Part shown: piece by piece, positions 62,393 through 64,000 of the stretch
How positions within the stretch are numbered: the first letter of the stretch is position 1
Layout of the letters: each line of letters opens with the position of its first letter
DNA from: Pseudanabaena sp. ABRG5-3
GTDB lineage: Bacteria; Cyanobacteriota; Cyanobacteriia; Pseudanabaenales; Pseudanabaenaceae
Assembly (NCBI RefSeq): GCF_003967015.1
Contig: NZ_AP017560.1
Span: 496,001 to 560,000 of the forward strand
DNA length: 64,000 bases
Reading direction: 5' to 3'
Made by a program: the position numbers and the translations under genes
Notes under the pieces: model-generated
The model's input: only the letters and a program-made list of their open reading frames with translations
Told to the model about the DNA's origin: nothing
Databases searched by the model: none

Positions 62393-63225
62393 AGTACATT
62401 TCCAAACATGACTTTTAAACGATTAAATAGTCTATAGCCCAGCGCAAAAACAAGGTGGCTGATTACAATATATACGACCCATGACCATGGATGCACAAAC
62501 CTACCAAAATAGAGAGCATCTTGATAGCACCAAGTCATGTAACTAAATGGATTAAAATACAAAAACACTCTAAATAGTTCAGGAACCTGTTCGGGAAGAT
62601 AAAAAATTGGCATGATGTAAATCCCCACAACAGTAAATACTTGCACAATATCTTTGATGTCGCGGAAATAAGTACCGATCGCAGCCAAAATATAAGACAC
62701 ACCTGCCATGCCAATCATTTGCACAAATACTAGCAAGGGCAAAAGTGCATAGGTAATAGGTAAGGTGGTATGCGTTGCCAAGACATATACAATCAAAATC
62801 GCAAAAAATATCCCTTGGGTAATCATCGATGCCAATACACTCTTTATTGGCAAAATCTCAATCGGGAAAACGACTTGTTTGACTAGGCTGGCATTACTTG
62901 TAATTACTGTGCTTGCTTTAGACATGCTCTCTTGCACAGCCATCCAAGGTATTAATCCTGAAAGTAAATAGGTTGTGTAATCAAGTGGCATTTCTCTTGT
63001 ACCGCCGATTTTGATTTTGAACACAATGACGAAAACAAAAATGTAAACGCCAATTAAAACTAGTGGATGTATTACTGCCCAAAATAATCCAAAAAATTGC
63101 CCCTGATAGCGATCAGTAATTTCTCGCTTTGCCATCTCCCATGTCAAAGTCTTATAAGTAGTCAGAAGCCTAAAAACTTCCCGAAATGGTTGGAGATTTC
63201 CTGTAAATAGCGATCGCATAATCAT
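62389..63225 (-). CDS. wzm: ABC exporter permease of the Wzm type
   Basis: 278 residues with six membrane helices, of the ABC-2 permease family. Conserved [22 protein letters not shown] near the N-terminus, and [30 protein letters not shown]. It works with Wzt to move the lipid-linked glycan across the inner membrane. Its end overlaps the wzt start, and its start overlaps the asnB stop by four bases. Confidence 0.93.
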   Translation of the reverse strand: MIMRSLFTGNLQPFREVFRLLTTYKTLTWEMAKREITDRYQGQFFGLFWAVIHPLVLIGVYIFVFVIVFKIKIGGTREMPLDYTTYLLSGLIPWMAVQESMSKASTVITSNASLVKQVVFPIEILPIKSVLASMITQGIFFAILIVYVLATHTTLPITYALLPLLVFVQMIGMAGVSYILAAIGTYFRDIKDIVQVFTVVGIYIMPIFYLPEQVPELFRVFLYFNPFSYMTWCYQDALYFGRFVHPWSWVVYIVISHLVFALGYRLFNRLKVMFGNVL

Positions 63226-64000
63226 CCTAAAAATTGCTCACACCAACTTTCTAAATTTAGTAAAGACCAAATCAAGAGACGGCGGTTTTGCTTGCCATCA
63301 AGATGCTGATCGATTAATGATTGTACAGACTTGTGATCTAAAAAATTATAAATCTCGGCTTTAGGATTACACAATCTCCGTCTGACATAATCTATGCTAT
63401 CTCCTTTAAACCAACTAGCATCAGGTGCAGAAAAGCCTTGCTTTTCTCTATCTGTAACGCTATTAGGTATATATTTTGATATTACTTTTCTTAGCAATAA
63501 CTTTCCATCTTTAGTTCTTTGAAAATATTTAGCAGTTTTATTACCAAGATCATTTTCATTAAGTTGAACTACTTCTGTAAGATTACCAAGTTTCAAATTA
63601 ACAGGCATTCTCATAGCAAAATCAACCAAATCATTATCTAAAAAAGGCACCCTAGTTTCAAGTGAGTGCGCCATGCTTAGTTTATCTTCTATTGTTAGCA
63701 AGCCATGGAGAAAAGTTTTGGCTTCAAAATAGAGAGAACAGTTGACATAGTCTTCGGGACGAGTAAGCTGTTCTCTAGGTTGGCAAAAAACACCCTTGAA
63801 AATATCTTTAGTAGAAATATGCTTAACATTATCCCAAATTGGAGCAAGAACTGATTGGGTTTCACCATTCACTAAAAGACGTTGCCAAAACCCGTAGTAT
63901 TTATCGATGTAATGTTCAAAATCATCATTAACTACTGCCCGATAGTAACGCCAAGGATAGCCAGCAAATAATTCATCACCGCCTGTACCAGCAAGGACAA
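63222..64000 (-). CDS. Asparagine-synthase-like amidotransferase, cut by the right edge
   Basis: The frame is open from 63222 to the right edge. The edge-proximal part encodes AGTGGDELFAGYPWRYYR, the ATP-pyrophosphatase motif SGGxDE type of AsnB. The C-terminal part has the KLSMAHSLETRVPFLDNDLVDFAMRMP signature and KVISKYIPNSVTDREKQGFSAP. AsnB-like enzymes in glycan loci amidate uronic acids or make Asn. It is complete to its normal C-terminus; only the N-terminal glutaminase part is outside. Not a fragment. Confidence 0.88.
   Translation of the reverse strand, partial: VLAGTGGDELFAGYPWRYYRAVVNDDFEHYIDKYYGFWQRLLVNGETQSVLAPIWDNVKHISTKDIFKGVFCQPREQLTRPEDYVNCSLYFEAKTFLHGLLTIEDKLSMAHSLETRVPFLDNDLVDFAMRMPVNLKLGNLTEVVQLNENDLGNKTAKYFQRTKDGKLLLRKVISKYIPNSVTDREKQGFSAPDASWFKGDSIDYVRRRLCNPKAEIYNFLDHKSVQSLIDQHLDGKQNRRLLIWSLLNLESWCEQFLG

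Noticed and set aside
63222-63872. AsnB-like gene as a truncated pseudogene starting at GTG 63872
   Set aside because: The frame continues without a stop to the right edge and encodes the ATP-binding motif, so it is only cut by the window.

Overview
The window looks like a chromosomal segment of a freshwater-type filamentous or unicellular cyanobacterium, plausibly near Pseudanabaena. The evidence is dense copies of the HIP1 octamer GCGATCGC over roughly the first 42 kb, the plastid/cyanobacterial genes ycf46 and ycf35, a GvpL/F gas-vesicle protein, a WD40 kinase-like protein and cyanobacterial-type housekeeping genes. The genus is inference only. No rRNA, tRNA or CRISPR array was recognised.

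Region 1 (1-1.9 kb): a minus-strand operon of small accessory genes (a DUF29-like gene, a small membrane-associated protein, and a gene that starts in an ATGA overlap and runs off the left edge). A complete IS982-family element, with 15-bp inverted repeats and an 8-bp target duplication, splits the operon. Region 2 (2.1-22.9 kb) is mostly housekeeping: an APS-type cysH, an alpha/beta hydrolase, a PhyH-like oxygenase, the plsX-fabH lipid operon, a papain-like lipoprotein, proS, an ABC importer with a double permease but no binding protein, a GT2-GtrA fusion, pgsA, a degenerate kinase-WD40 protein, an alpha/beta-hydrolase lacking its nucleophile, a TPR protein, an aldose epimerase and a DCC protein. 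Region 3 (23.2-27.8 kb) is one 1529-residue acidic, low-complexity, membrane-anchored pentapeptide-repeat protein. Region 4 (28-42.7 kb): an aminotransferase, a SufA-type protein, an oligopeptide/nickel-type binding lipoprotein, two tandem secreted paralogues, an RHH regulator-ycf46-ycf35 group, rlmN, a secreted phosphoesterase, an orphan GvpL/F gene and lhgO.

Region 5 (42.7 kb to the right edge) is a single-strand surface-glycan locus of 18 genes. An ABC-type exporter (Wzm/Wzt with a C-terminal extension typical of glycan-binding Wzt proteins) is next to AsnB, two methyltransferases, four related GT-B glycosyltransferases, two DegT-type sugar aminotransferases, an LpxD-like acyltransferase, an NAD-dependent epimerase, a WbmS-like deacetylase, a FemAB-like protein, a FemAB-deacetylase fusion, and an APS kinase next to a sulfotransferase. 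Together they suggest an aminated, acylated, methylated and sulfated glycan exported by an ABC system. It is AT-richer and poorer in HIP1 than the rest, as transferred glycan loci often are.

A second layer of structure is the intergenic palindromes. Regions 2-4 carry about 20 near-perfect hairpins (stems 12-30 bp) whose arms differ at each locus but whose GC cores recur. Some act plausibly as terminators, but three lie between divergent promoters. Two 91-bp elements at 21.3 and 23.0 kb are inverted copies of one MITE-like repeat and show paired, compensating changes in the stem.
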